64,000 bases of DNA from assembly GCA_002471275.1 (NCBI GenBank), contig DKPQ01000023.1, forward strand, positions 62,001 to 126,000, given 5' to 3'. Origin of the DNA: Flammeovirgaceae bacterium UBA7330 (GTDB lineage: Bacteria > Bacteroidota > Bacteroidia > Cytophagales > Cyclobacteriaceae). The number at the start of each line of letters is the position of its first letter. The first letter of the stretch is position 1. Both the position numbers and the translations under genes were made by a program. The notes under the pieces were generated by a model. It had not been told where the DNA came from, did no database searches, and saw only the letters and a program-made list of their open reading frames with translations. Positions 36,184 to 45,775 of the stretch are shown piece after piece.

Positions 36184-37774
36184 CTATTTTGAAGTACCTA
36201 TGCAAATCAACTGCTTACTTGTCTTGTGATATATGCTCCCTTCGGAAAACGATGGCGAACTTAATGTCCATGTTTTTCCTTTGGGTCCGAGGTCGCTTAC
36301 ACCTATCAAACTTTTCTCATCAAAGACATCTTTGGAAGTATCAAAGCAATAGACTATGCCCGACATGGTCGTGTAAAACAGTTTTTCATTTATGAGTATC
36401 GGATTGGGATTAAAATTCCACACCCAGCCATCTCGTTTGGATCGCTGATCCTGCGCAATATCCAGCTCCCGAATATTTTTAGTCTCGGTCTTCAGGTCCT
36501 GGTGCCAGATAAACTCCTTCTGACCATCTTTTATTTCATATTGCACGGGCACTTCGAGATATTCTACCAGACCAGTGTTCAGGTTAAGCCGTCCATACGC
36601 ATATTCAGGCTCGTTATATACTCTACCATTGTCTTTCTTGAAACACATAAAGTAGCAGTGATCTCCCACAATGATATTGGAATACCATGCAGGGAACACC
36701 ACTGAGGAATCACCCAAATTGAGACTTTTCTTTTTTTGATAAGTCCCGGTGATTGTATCATAGGCACTGAGTATTACATCAGCGGTCAGGGATAATTTTT
36801 CAATAAACTTACCTGTCTTTGCATTGATCTTGTGCACTACATTTTCCTGCTCAGTAAACCACAGCGCAATCTGTGGCGTCCAGGTAGAATTGTACAAAGC
36901 CATGCCTTCATCAGTTTCATATCTCCATAAGGACTTGCCTGTTTCCAGGTCAATCAAGGAATATCCTTTGGGTGACTCAGGTACTTTATGATGAGCGCCC
37001 CGGGCAATCAGCATGGCAGGCGTACCCTCCTCGGTTATATTAAAACCAGGTGTGTCGTAATGAGTCAATGCATCTTCCGAGATCCAAACCATTTCACCCG
37101 TCTTTTTATCCAGCCCGTACAGATAGTTCCAGCCGTAAACCCTTTGGCTATCTTTTTCCCAGTAGGTTTCCATGTTGATCAATAAATCACCCTGCAGGAT
37201 CGGTTCAAATTGCTTGTTGAAAGGAAAATGTACACCATCCAGTTCTTCTACCGGGTTCCAGGATCGCTCCCAGACCTGGTTACCTTCCATATCAAAACAC
37301 ACCAACAGACCACTGGCATTGAAAAACCAAACATAGGTGCCATCAGTGACCGGTGCCGGAGTAGTGGAATCACTGAAACCATAGAAATAAGGGCTTTTGG
37401 AAACGCCTTTCAATGGTTTTTGCCACAGGATCTTCTTTTGTGAAGCATCGATACATAGGGCCATAATAGCATTTGTCAGGAGTCCCTCCTTCCCTGGCAC
37501 TTCAAACAGTGGTTCCATCACCGTTAAGAAAATCTTATCTCCCCATATGGTGATCCCTCCCTGCCCTACTTCAGGCAGATCCATGGTCCACAGAATGTTT
37601 TTCCCGGTTCTCACACTAAAATCATGTGGGGTCTCCTGCTCAGTTTTTACTTTCCAGGTTGCATGGGGGGGGCCCCGAGGACTGAGGCCAATAATCTGGT
37701 GTATCATCTGTCTGGTTTGCACAGCCAGATAATAAGAAGCCGATAATCAGGGAGGTAAGAAGTGATTGATACAT
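36184..37774 (-). CDS. PQQ-type beta-propeller lipoprotein, frameshifted in a G8/C8 tract
   Basis: The main frame (36184 to about 37672) encodes propeller repeats of the PQQ/BamB type (GQGGITIWGDKIFLTV, LVCFDMEGNQVWER, GYSLIDLETGKSLWRYE, GIVYCFDTS). It has no signal in its own frame; its first possible start is GTG 37722. An ATG at 37774 in another frame gives a perfect lipoprotein start (MYQSLL, core, LLSGC with Cys18) leading to DYWPQSSGP, a typical beginning for this family. The two join if the 8-base C run (plus-strand G at 37665-37672) is read as 7. So this is one gene with a frameshift, phase-variable tract or sequence error. Reaction unknown. Confidence 0.75.
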
Positions 37775-37882
37775 TACACATTGGGTTACTGTAAAAATAA
37801 CCCGTAATGATATCAATCTTTTGTCACATCACTGCGCAAATGTTTTCGCAACCGGAAACTGCTAATAAAAGAATTCGGAAAT

Positions 37883-39715
37883 TTATTTAGACAATAACCA
37901 CACTCTTGATCGAGGGGCCATTTTGAGAATTCCACTTTTTTTATCCAGTGATCCTCCACTAAACTCATCGGAATCGGTATATTCATATCCTGCTAAATGA
38001 ACTTCAACGGACTCCTTATTGTAATTGTGAATAATCACTTCACCATTGGTCAGCGGCTGTAAGGTAACCCTGGAAGGAGCTTCCATCTCGAAAGGCAGGT
38101 CATCATTGAAGACCGCTCTGATCAAATTGGTCCATTCATCAGCCAACTCCAGAATCCCAAGTGGTCTCGGGCTCAACAAAACTTCTCCAACTGCATCGAA
38201 ATCTGCTTGTGAAAAAGTGTGTGAGTTTAGCACATAGATGTTATTGTATTCAGTCAGGAAAGGCCATGGGACCTTATTCTCAGCCGCGGACAACAATGTC
38301 TCCGCACCGGATACCGAAAGTCTTGCTTCCAATTCCAGTGGCAGCTCGGTCTCCATGATATTTCCTTCAACCAGCACCTGGCTAGCCTTGAAAGGATCGA
38401 TAACGGGTTTGTTTACCCCTGCCAGTTTTGACAAAACGCCCTTATCATCTACCTGTGCTAAAAAGCTGGCTGTCATAATAATCCTGGCACCCCCTTCTGC
38501 GGATCTGGTCACCTTTTCAACGATTCCCTGGTCAGCAGCTGCCTGAGTCGGGAGGAAAATGGTTTTGGCATCTGTGGGATACTTACTAACAGGTATAATG
38601 GGGATTCCCAACATTCCAATGAAGTCCATCACATATAAGTCTCCTCCTGCATCACTGTGTGGGGGTTTATACGCCGGTATACCTGTTACCGGATTGGTTT
38701 TTACGGCTTTCGCCAGTTTAACGAGCTTTTCAAGATCCATTCTCATATGATGATGCCCGGGATGTCCATTCACAAAACTGTCGTAATTGAACATCACCAA
38801 TTCACTCGCTCCGGCTAATACGGACTGATAAGCCTGCTCTATAAAATCCAATGCGTCACAGTCCCCATGATCAAACCAGGCTCCACCGATCTTTGCTCCG
38901 GAAAGGGCACTAATCCAACGATAGTTTACAAACCCTTCATAGGGCTGTACAAACCCAAATCGCTGCGTATACTGCCCCCGGCTTTCTGTTCCTACCCAAA
39001 CCTTATCAAATAAGCGGGGTCCGCTCTCCACATCATACCCAAACAAATGAAACCGATCATACCACTGCGGGTACTTGATGATCATTTCGATATCCGGATT
39101 TACCGACTTTGCAGGTGCTATGAAGATAGAAGTAGCCAGCTCAGTCATCAGGGACCTTCTGTATACAGACCATTCCATGGATCCTTTTGCCCTTTTCGAC
39201 TCCACACTGGTGTCGCTGGTGCACAAAAAATCGTCTACGATGAATGTATCAAAGATGGGCGCCACATCCTGCATCACCTTTTTGAGGTCATCCTGGGTTT
39301 TCTTGTTTTGCCAGTTGAACCAACCCAGGGGTCCTTCCTGCCTCACTCCAAAATCCCTACCCGGAACTGTTGCAATACCCCCAACAACTTCAAACCCTTG
39401 CTTCGAAAAGTAATCCGTCACCTCAGCCAACAATGCTGGTTTTACCACCAACCCACTCCGATACACTTCGAGATATACCTTGGTAATGCCATTTGCCATC
39501 ATCAGGGAGGTAGCTTCTCTCAGCCCCGCCTCCTGTGCAAGCAGTCGTTCCACAGTGTGTGCGGTGATGTACACACTAAGCTGAAGATCATCCTTATGCT
39601 CCTTTACAAATTCAAACACACTGTCAGCCTTTGGTTCGGGCTGCTGACAACCAAAAAGGCCTAAGACCAGAATCCAAACACATGGAATGATGTTCGTTGG
39701 GGTGTTGAAGCGCAT
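37883..39715 (-). CDS. Lipoprotein with TIM-barrel-like glycosidase domain, unassigned family
   Basis: The 610-residue lipoprotein has lipobox LFGC. Residues ~40-330 look like a barrel: GITKVYLEVYRSG, FEVVGGIATVPGRDFG, FDTFIVDDFLCTSD with adjacent acids, IEMIIKYPQWYDRF, KIGGAWFDHGDCDALDF and GASELVMFNYDSF. The middle (~350-520) resembles a Rossmann-like glutamine-amidotransferase or GH42 trimerisation-type domain (IFLPTQAAADQG, GARIIMTASF). The end is a small beta domain (VIIHNYNKESVEVHLAG). This architecture resembles GH42-like enzymes but the family is not recognised. It is 44 bp from the acyltransferase and about 108 bp before the PQQ-type gene. Confidence 0.6.
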   Translation of the reverse strand: MRFNTPTNIIPCVWILVLGLFGCQQPEPKADSVFEFVKEHKDDLQLSVYITAHTVERLLAQEAGLREATSLMMANGITKVYLEVYRSGLVVKPALLAEVTDYFSKQGFEVVGGIATVPGRDFGVRQEGPLGWFNWQNKKTQDDLKKVMQDVAPIFDTFIVDDFLCTSDTSVESKRAKGSMEWSVYRRSLMTELATSIFIAPAKSVNPDIEMIIKYPQWYDRFHLFGYDVESGPRLFDKVWVGTESRGQYTQRFGFVQPYEGFVNYRWISALSGAKIGGAWFDHGDCDALDFIEQAYQSVLAGASELVMFNYDSFVNGHPGHHHMRMDLEKLVKLAKAVKTNPVTGIPAYKPPHSDAGGDLYVMDFIGMLGIPIIPVSKYPTDAKTIFLPTQAAADQGIVEKVTRSAEGGARIIMTASFLAQVDDKGVLSKLAGVNKPVIDPFKASQVLVEGNIMETELPLELEARLSVSGAETLLSAAENKVPWPFLTEYNNIYVLNSHTFSQADFDAVGEVLLSPRPLGILELADEWTNLIRAVFNDDLPFEMEAPSRVTLQPLTNGEVIIHNYNKESVEVHLAGYEYTDSDEFSGGSLDKKSGILKMAPRSRVWLLSK

Positions 39716-39759
39716 AAATATGGAATTTTTAGGTTGTTGAATACATTAAATAAGAAGCA

Positions 39760-40857
39760 TTAAAGCTTGATGAAGATTTTTTTCTTATAAAGCACCCAGG
39801 TAGGTAAGAACACAATGAATACATATATAAGTGAGTAGATCATACCGGTGAATTTCTCACCCATGCCAATGGAGGTAAGAGCATTAAAAAAATGAATATT
39901 AAGCGTCTCGCTACCGTAATTAATCCCATAAAAAATAGCAGCAAATAAATCTCCCATTACATAAGCAGTGATGGCATTGGCACCATAGATGATCCCAAAC
40001 TTCGTTCCATGGGTATATCCTTTCATATCCACCAAATAAATGGAAACACCTAAAGCCAAAAAGGCAAAACCAGAAGTAACCAGCACGAAAGAACTGGTCC
40101 AGATATTTTCATTGACAGGAAAAGTGAGCCCCCAGATATAACCTGCAATGGCCATGAAGAAACCAATGACCATCAGGTGGATCACCTGCTCCTCTCTTGT
40201 CCGGTTATTTAAAATAAGTGTGCCAGCCAGCATTCCGGTGATCCCCGAAACGATTGAAGGAAATGTACTCAATATCCCTTCCGGGTCCCAGGTGCCCTGC
40301 CACATGGTACCTGGCAGATATTTACTATCGATCCAGGCTGCCAGATTTACACCGGGTTCCAGCATCACCTTTCCGACTCCGGGAGTAGGGATCAAAGTCA
40401 TGGCCAGCCAATAAGCAACAAGTACACCTCCTCCTATCCAGGCCTGTTTTTTCCAATCGGTATTTAAGAATAGAATTGCGCAAGCGAGAAACACGATGGC
40501 AATTCTCGGTAACGTACCCGTCCACCTAAGCTCAGCAAAGTTGAAATCCCACAAGAGGTTTAGTAAGATCCCGATAGCAAAGATCTTGAACGACCTGATG
40601 ACTATTTTTTTGTACATATCACCCTTTGGCACCTGTTGCTTTAGTCGTTTGGTATATGCCAAAGCAATGGAAACCCCGACAATAAACAGGAAGAAGGGTG
40701 CGATAATGTCTGTTGGTGTCAACCCGTTCCACACAGTATGTTTTAGAGGAGCGTAGACAAATTCTTCGTTGCCTGGGAAATTTACCAAAATCATGGCTGC
40801 AATGGTAAACCCACGCATGGCATCCAGGGAGATCAGCCGGTTAGCTTGTGGTGTCAT
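39760..40857 (-). CDS. HGSNAT-like (DUF5009/DUF1624) membrane acyltransferase
   Basis: The 365-residue protein has about ten hydrophobic segments and the N-terminal RLISLDAMRGFTIAAMILVN signature of heparan-alpha-glucosaminide N-acetyltransferase relatives. LTPTDIIAPFFLFIVGVSIALA is the second hallmark. Human HGSNAT moves acetyl from cytosolic acetyl-CoA to terminal glucosamine across a membrane; bacterial homologues are common in glycan loci but seldom characterised. It heads the minus-strand operon ending with the sulfatase. N-acetylation of an amino sugar during breakdown of an acidic glycan is plausible, not shown. Confidence 0.85.
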   Translation of the reverse strand: MTPQANRLISLDAMRGFTIAAMILVNFPGNEEFVYAPLKHTVWNGLTPTDIIAPFFLFIVGVSIALAYTKRLKQQVPKGDMYKKIVIRSFKIFAIGILLNLLWDFNFAELRWTGTLPRIAIVFLACAILFLNTDWKKQAWIGGGVLVAYWLAMTLIPTPGVGKVMLEPGVNLAAWIDSKYLPGTMWQGTWDPEGILSTFPSIVSGITGMLAGTLILNNRTREEQVIHLMVIGFFMAIAGYIWGLTFPVNENIWTSSFVLVTSGFAFLALGVSIYLVDMKGYTHGTKFGIIYGANAITAYVMGDLFAAIFYGINYGSETLNIHFFNALTSIGMGEKFTGMIYSLIYVFIVFLPTWVLYKKKIFIKL

Positions 40858-41005
40858 GTTTGTGAACTTAATAGGTATCTTAAAATATACTGTAAAACTG
40901 ACCTTTCAGACTACAGGCCTCACATCAGATGCAAAATCTGAGTAAATTAGACTACATGAATCACCGGACCTCTTTTTAACCTTTTCGCAACTTCGGGTAA
41001 ATAAT

Positions 41006-41018
41006 TCGCAAATTGCGA
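41006..41018. promoter_or_regulatory. Palindromic operator candidate upstream of the ROK-MFS-XylR operon
   Basis: TCGCAAATTGCGA is a perfect 13-bp palindrome ending 65 bp before the ROK start. A half site TCGCAA recurs at 40985-40990, 21 bp upstream (two helical turns). It lies in the divergent region between 40857 and 41084. The XylR-like regulator at 43239 is a natural candidate ligand, but binding is inferred. Confidence 0.5.
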
Positions 41019-41083
41019 TAGTACCATATTGTATATCAGCGTATTATTAGGGTTAGAGGTTTATAACATTATTTTAATCCATT

Positions 41084-41938
41084 ATGAAAATCGGAGTCGA
41101 TTTGGGTGGGACCAACATCCGTGCCGGACTGATACACGATCAAAAGGTCGTGGAGATCAAAAAGATCAATCTAAAAAACAAGAATAGTCTTGAAAGTACG
41201 CTTAAGCAATTGACACAACTCATTGAGTCCATATACAACCCTGAGGTGTGTGGCATAGGAATAGGTGTTCCCTCCGTGGTTGATCGGGAGCAGGGCATCG
41301 TGTTTGATGTGGTAAATATCCCCTCATGGAAGGAAGTGCATCTCAAAGATATTTTGGAAAAAGAATTTGAGGTGCCAGTATTTATCAATAATGATTCAAA
41401 CTGTTTTGTGCTTGGAGAAAAATACTTTGGTGCAGGGAAAAATTACGACAACATTGTTGGCATAACCATCGGAACTGGTCTGGGTGGTGGGATCATCCTG
41501 AATGGTTCACTCTTCAATGGGGTAAACTGTGGTGCAGGTGAAATTGGTTATCTCCCATTCAAAGACCAGGACCTTGAGTATTATTGCAGTTCCAATTTCT
41601 TTGAAAAGATTCACCAAACTACTGCCTATGACACCTTTTTGAAAGCCGAGGAGAATGATGCGGATGCCTTAAAACTTTGGGGTGAATTCGGACATAATAT
41701 GGGGATTGCTCTGAAGTCGGTGATGTATGCCTATGATCCTGAAATCATCATCCTGGGTGGCTCAATATCCGCTGCATATCCGTACTTTAAGGAAAAAATG
41801 TATGAGTCACTGAATACTTCGTATTTCCCCAAATCTGTGGATAAACTTAAAATTTGTCTTTCTGAAATCGAGAATGCTTCTATGTTGGGGGCTGCTGCGT
41901 TAGTGATCCAGCAACATGAAACACCTGTTCAGCAATAA
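41084..41938 (+). CDS. ROK-family sugar kinase
   Basis: The 284-residue protein has the ROK/ASKHA nucleotide site IGVDLGGTNIRAGLI, then GIGIGVPSVVDREQG, INNDSNCFVLGE, and TIGTGLGGGIILNG with GAGEIGYLPF. The usual ROK zinc-binding Cys cluster after GEIG is missing (only one Cys, in EYYCSSNFF). It probably phosphorylates a hexose or amino sugar in the cytoplasm, such as glucose or N-acetylmannosamine. It is first in a three-gene operon with an MFS transporter (22 bp) and a regulator, so it should act on the transporter's substrate. Confidence 0.85.
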   Translation: MKIGVDLGGTNIRAGLIHDQKVVEIKKINLKNKNSLESTLKQLTQLIESIYNPEVCGIGIGVPSVVDREQGIVFDVVNIPSWKEVHLKDILEKEFEVPVFINNDSNCFVLGEKYFGAGKNYDNIVGITIGTGLGGGIILNGSLFNGVNCGAGEIGYLPFKDQDLEYYCSSNFFEKIHQTTAYDTFLKAEENDADALKLWGEFGHNMGIALKSVMYAYDPEIIILGGSISAAYPYFKEKMYESLNTSYFPKSVDKLKICLSEIENASMLGAAALVIQQHETPVQQ

Positions 41939-41960
41939 ACAACTGGTATAAAACAGCCTT

Positions 41961-43220
41961 ATGAAAAGAAATTATCTAATTGTCACGCTAATACTTCTTA
42001 CATTCTTTGTTGTTTCCTTCTTAACAAATATCCTGGGTGCTTTAAATCCCAATATATCAGCAAGTTACACACTTACAGAAACCATGGCTGGCTTTCTGCC
42101 TTTTGCCTTTTTCATCGCATACGGGGTCATGTCCATACCCTCTGGCTTACTGGTTGAAAAATTGGGTGAGAAGACCATGATGATCATCGCATTCATTACA
42201 GCCTTTTCAGGATCATTGCTATTTGCACTTGTACCCACTTTTGGTGTCTTTGTGGCTTCGCTCTTTACCATCGGTGCAGGTATGGCTGCGCTACAGGTTG
42301 TCATCAATCCGCTGCTTAGAGTATCGGGTGGCGAAGAGAATTTTGCTTTTAATTCGGTGATGGCTCAATTGATCTTTGGACTGGCATCCTTTATCAGCCC
42401 ATTGATGTATACATATCTGGTTACCAACATCAATCAGGGAGCTACTGAAAAGCCATTTATTGGACTCATGAGTCAACTGGTTTCCATCGATATGTCATGG
42501 GTGTCGGTATATTGGGTATTTGCACTGATCAGCCTCCTCATGATCGCTTTGATCTTTTTTATCAGGTTTCCTAAGGTGGAATTGAAAGAAGATGAAAAAG
42601 TTGGAAGCCGGGATAGCTATTTAGCGCTTTTCAAAAACAAATACGTGATCCTGTATTTCCTGGGTATATTTTGTTATGTCGGCTCAGAGCAGGGCATCTC
42701 TTATTGGATGTCGAAATTTCTAAGTGTTTACCACGGCTTTGATCCGGATACGAGTGGTGCAAGCGCAGTCTCCTATTATTGGGGACTGATGACCATTGGA
42801 GGGGTCTTCGGATTGGTATTTATGAAGCTGTTTGATAGCAAGCTGGTTCTCAGATGGTTCACCATACTGACCATTGTTTGTGTCTTCTTTGGCCTTTTTG
42901 GTAGTCCGGGCATCTCTATTTGGGCTTTCCCGATATCAGGATTTTTCATGTCTGTGATGTATCCCTCAATCGTATCCCTTGGGCTTAATTCCGTTTCTGA
43001 ACACCACGGATCATTTGCTGGCATCCTCATGACAGGGATTGCAGGTGGGGCGATTGTTCAGATCCTGATCGGTGGACTCAGCGATCTGTTTTCTTTAAAA
43101 CTGGGGATGACCTTTGTTTTTGTTACCCTCGGTTACGTACTGAGTATTTCATTTTGGGCCAAACCAATCATCGTAAACAAGACAATAAATAGCCTAAAAG
43201 ACCTTTTTAAAGGGGAATAG
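41961..43220 (+). CDS. MFS sugar transporter (FucP/GlcP-like)
   Basis: The 419-residue polytopic protein has about 12 hydrophobic segments. It starts with FFVVSFLTNILGALNPNISAS, then GVMSIPSGLLVEKLGEKTMM and a central loop near residue 210. The second half has GSEQGISYWMSKFL and SVMYPSIVSLGLNSVSEHHG. This is close to the fucose/glucose permease group of the major facilitator superfamily, proton-coupled at the inner membrane. The ROK kinase upstream and regulator 18 bp downstream make a sugar uptake operon. Exact sugar unknown. Confidence 0.85.
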   Translation: MKRNYLIVTLILLTFFVVSFLTNILGALNPNISASYTLTETMAGFLPFAFFIAYGVMSIPSGLLVEKLGEKTMMIIAFITAFSGSLLFALVPTFGVFVASLFTIGAGMAALQVVINPLLRVSGGEENFAFNSVMAQLIFGLASFISPLMYTYLVTNINQGATEKPFIGLMSQLVSIDMSWVSVYWVFALISLLMIALIFFIRFPKVELKEDEKVGSRDSYLALFKNKYVILYFLGIFCYVGSEQGISYWMSKFLSVYHGFDPDTSGASAVSYYWGLMTIGGVFGLVFMKLFDSKLVLRWFTILTIVCVFFGLFGSPGISIWAFPISGFFMSVMYPSIVSLGLNSVSEHHGSFAGILMTGIAGGAIVQILIGGLSDLFSLKLGMTFVFVTLGYVLSISFWAKPIIVNKTINSLKDLFKGE

Positions 43221-43238
43221 TTTTAATTTAAGGCTGTA

Positions 43239-44411
43239 ATGATCAAGATAATTCTCTTAACTGACTTTGGTGAAGAATATGGCACCAGCTTGTTGAAGGG
43301 GATCACGAAATACTCCCATAAATACGGACCCTGGGTATTCTGCAGAATGCCAGGCTATTACAGGGAAAAAAATGGCGTGGATGGGATCCTGAAATGGGCC
43401 AAAGACTGGGATGCCAACGGCATCATTGGGCAGTTTTATTCTGATTCTCATGTGGAAAAGCTGATGGATGCTGGGATAGCGGTTGTGGCACAGGACTTTA
43501 AAGAAAGACAGAAAGATATTCCCAATATCACCGGAGATTATCTTGGCACGGGTCGTATGGGAGCCGAATATTTTCTTAGGAAAGGATTCAGGAACTTTGC
43601 TTTTTATGGCTTTAAAAATATTGTTTGGTCAAGAGAACGTCTTCAGGGTTTCGAAAGCCGTGTAAATGAGGAAGGTCTTGAGGTACATCAATTTGAACAC
43701 AACAGGCGGTTTAAATACAGAGAACTTTGGTATTACAAACCATCTGCACTGAGTAAATGGCTCAAATCATTGCCCAAACCCATTGCTCTTATGGCATGCG
43801 ATGACAACCAGGGTATGCATATTACAGAAGCCTGTCGGGTTTCAAACATTCGCATTCCGGAAGAAGTCGCAGTTTTGGGAGTGGATAATGATGAAATGTT
43901 ATGTAACCTATCTGATCCTCCCTTGTCTAGTGTGGCGCTGGATATTGAAAAAGGAGGTTATGAAGCTGCCAGGTTGTTGCATACCATGATCAAAACTAAG
44001 AATCAGGAATTTTATGACATTGTGGTTGAGCCTACCCAGGTAGTCACTAGAAACTCAACGGATATATATGCTGCCAAGGACAAATACATCGGAATGGCGC
44101 TCAAGTATATCCACAACAACATCGAAAAGAACATGAAGGTGAGTGATGTGCTCACTCAGGTTCCATTGTCCAGAAGATCATTAGAGATCAGGTTTCAAAA
44201 AGTGACTGGTCTGCCAGTATATGAATATATTTTCAACCTGAGGATTGAAAGGTTTACTCAAAAACTTCTGGAAACCGATAGTTCAATATTTGAAATAGCG
44301 GTAGATCTGGGACTCAATGACAGTAAAAATATTGCACAGCAGTTTAAGCAGATCAAAGGCTGTACCCCAACAGAATACCGAAGAAAATACCTGGTAGAAA
44401 AGGAAAAATAA
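43239..44411 (+). CDS. XylR-like regulator (periplasmic-binding-like sensor plus AraC domain)
   Basis: The 390-residue protein has an N-terminal LacI/Peripla_BP_3-type sensor (ILLTDFGEEYGTSLLKGI, DANGIIGQFY, ALMACDDNQGMHITEACR, VAVLGVDNDEMLCNLSDPPLSSV). The C-terminal AraC domain is in residues ~280-390, with LSRRSLEIRFQKVTGLPVYEYI and NDSKNIAQQFKQIKGCTPTEYRR. E. coli XylR has the same layout and binds its sugar directly. It likely controls its own operon through the palindrome near 41006. Its stop is 11 bp from that of the convergent response-regulator gene. Confidence 0.85.
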   Translation: MIKIILLTDFGEEYGTSLLKGITKYSHKYGPWVFCRMPGYYREKNGVDGILKWAKDWDANGIIGQFYSDSHVEKLMDAGIAVVAQDFKERQKDIPNITGDYLGTGRMGAEYFLRKGFRNFAFYGFKNIVWSRERLQGFESRVNEEGLEVHQFEHNRRFKYRELWYYKPSALSKWLKSLPKPIALMACDDNQGMHITEACRVSNIRIPEEVAVLGVDNDEMLCNLSDPPLSSVALDIEKGGYEAARLLHTMIKTKNQEFYDIVVEPTQVVTRNSTDIYAAKDKYIGMALKYIHNNIEKNMKVSDVLTQVPLSRRSLEIRFQKVTGLPVYEYIFNLRIERFTQKLLETDSSIFEIAVDLGLNDSKNIAQQFKQIKGCTPTEYRRKYLVEKEK

Positions 44412-44422
44412 ACGTTTGCCTC

Positions 44423-45490
44423 TTATTGACTAATCACTGACTTCAATAAGCTGGTCACCTTATCTCTCTCCATCGGCTTCGTCAAATAGTTGACTACCTG
44501 ATCAAAGTTGAATGACTCTTTGATCTCAGTAACGGAGATAGATGAGCTGAGCATGATTACGTTCAGTTTTATCTTGTTGACAGTAAGCTTTTTAAGGAAC
44601 TCGAATCCACTCATTCCTGGCATATTAATATCTAAAAATACCAGATCAGGTCTTCTTACGGACAATGTTTGAAATGCTCTGTTCGCATCATTAAACTCAC
44701 TGATATTCCATCCAGGATTGCTCTTTTTAAGAAGAATACGATTCAATAAATTTTGTGCAGGATCATCATCTATCAACCAAATATTATTGAGCTGAGCCCC
44801 GATAGCACTCTGATTCTTTTCAATCCCTCTACCAATATTGATGAACTTATTTGCGCCCATGATCTTATCATCTAAACCAGCTACCGCTTCATCGAGAATC
44901 TCAATTCCGGCATCCAACGACATTCTACCCAGTTTGATGAGTGGAAACAATCTTTGAATAATCAAAAGACGTTTCTTCATATCTTCTGGTGATTCGTCAG
45001 ACTGCTGATCTTTGTGAATAAACGACTCGTTGAATTCATGTTGAACCTGATTCAATTCATCGATCTGATTAAGTTTGTCAGAGATGGCCTGATTAATTAC
45101 AGAATCCAATTCCTCTTCAACGATAGCATGCCTGATAATGGCATCCATGTCCGTGTCCATCACAGTTGAGGATCTTTTATCCCAGTCATCCCCTATTAAA
45201 AATATGAATGGTGAAAAGGTGAGTAGCCCGTGATTACCCAAATCCTCCAATATCTCTCTTGCTGAGATATCAGTTAAGTCAAAATCACAAATGATGACAT
45301 CAGGGTGCTCCTTTTTAGCTGTAATACTCCCCTTAAAACCAGATCTCTCTATAATTAAATCATACTGATCACCGGAAAGTGCCTTTTTAATCGAAGCTTC
45401 AACAGCATCGTTTTCAACGATCGCCAATACTTTCCTGGCAAATCGTTCTTCCTTATTGGACTTATCTTCTTTGGCTAACACGTCTTCCAT
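44423..45490 (-). CDS. Double receiver-domain protein without output domain
   Basis: The 355-residue protein has two response-regulator receiver domains. The first (~18-140) has VLAIVENDAVEASI and DVIICDFDLTD. The second (~232-355) is canonical: IWLIDDDPAQNLL acids, phosphoacceptor in LVFLDINMPGMSGFEFL, MLSSS and LTKPMERDKV with the Lys. They are joined by a ~90-residue charged helical linker. There is no DNA-binding or enzymatic output, so it may pass phosphate between partners or act on a protein target. No histidine kinase is adjacent. It follows the family B gene at 45776 after 285 bp. Confidence 0.8.
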   Translation of the reverse strand: MEDVLAKEDKSNKEERFARKVLAIVENDAVEASIKKALSGDQYDLIIERSGFKGSITAKKEHPDVIICDFDLTDISAREILEDLGNHGLLTFSPFIFLIGDDWDKRSSTVMDTDMDAIIRHAIVEEELDSVINQAISDKLNQIDELNQVQHEFNESFIHKDQQSDESPEDMKKRLLIIQRLFPLIKLGRMSLDAGIEILDEAVAGLDDKIMGANKFINIGRGIEKNQSAIGAQLNNIWLIDDDPAQNLLNRILLKKSNPGWNISEFNDANRAFQTLSVRRPDLVFLDINMPGMSGFEFLKKLTVNKIKLNVIMLSSSISVTEIKESFNFDQVVNYLTKPMERDKVTSLLKSVISQ

Positions 45491-45604
45491 ATATTTTAAA
45501 AAAAAGTAATCAATGGTTCGAAATTGAACTATTTCCGTTTATCAAGGGATTACTTTTCGATAATTGACAGATTGTATCGCTCACTGGTATAAATGAATCT
45601 TTAA

Positions 45605-45623
45605 CCTGAATAAGAAATTCAGG
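45605..45623 (-). terminator. Possible hairpin between family B copy 4 and the receiver gene
   Basis: CCTGAAT (45605-45611) pairs with ATTCAGG (45617-45623), and flanking TTAA/GTTA extends the stem with one bulge. It lies after the stop of the 45776-48085 gene and before the receiver gene, both on the minus strand. No T run follows, so termination is uncertain. Confidence 0.35.
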
Positions 45624-45775
45624 GTTATTTTATCAACTACAGCCTCGATTTTACCGGAATATTTATAAATATAACAAATTAGACAACAAACCGCTAGATT
45701 TCAACTAAATAACAGCGTTATATGTTATATTCCCACTTTAAGCAATATCCAGAAGCACAAATGGATGGTATTGAA

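Noticed and set aside
36184..37722. PQQ-type gene as a complete gene starting at GTG 37722
   Set aside because: It has no signal peptide, and the sequence MQTRQMIHQ is a frame-shifted reading of the true lipoprotein N-terminus.
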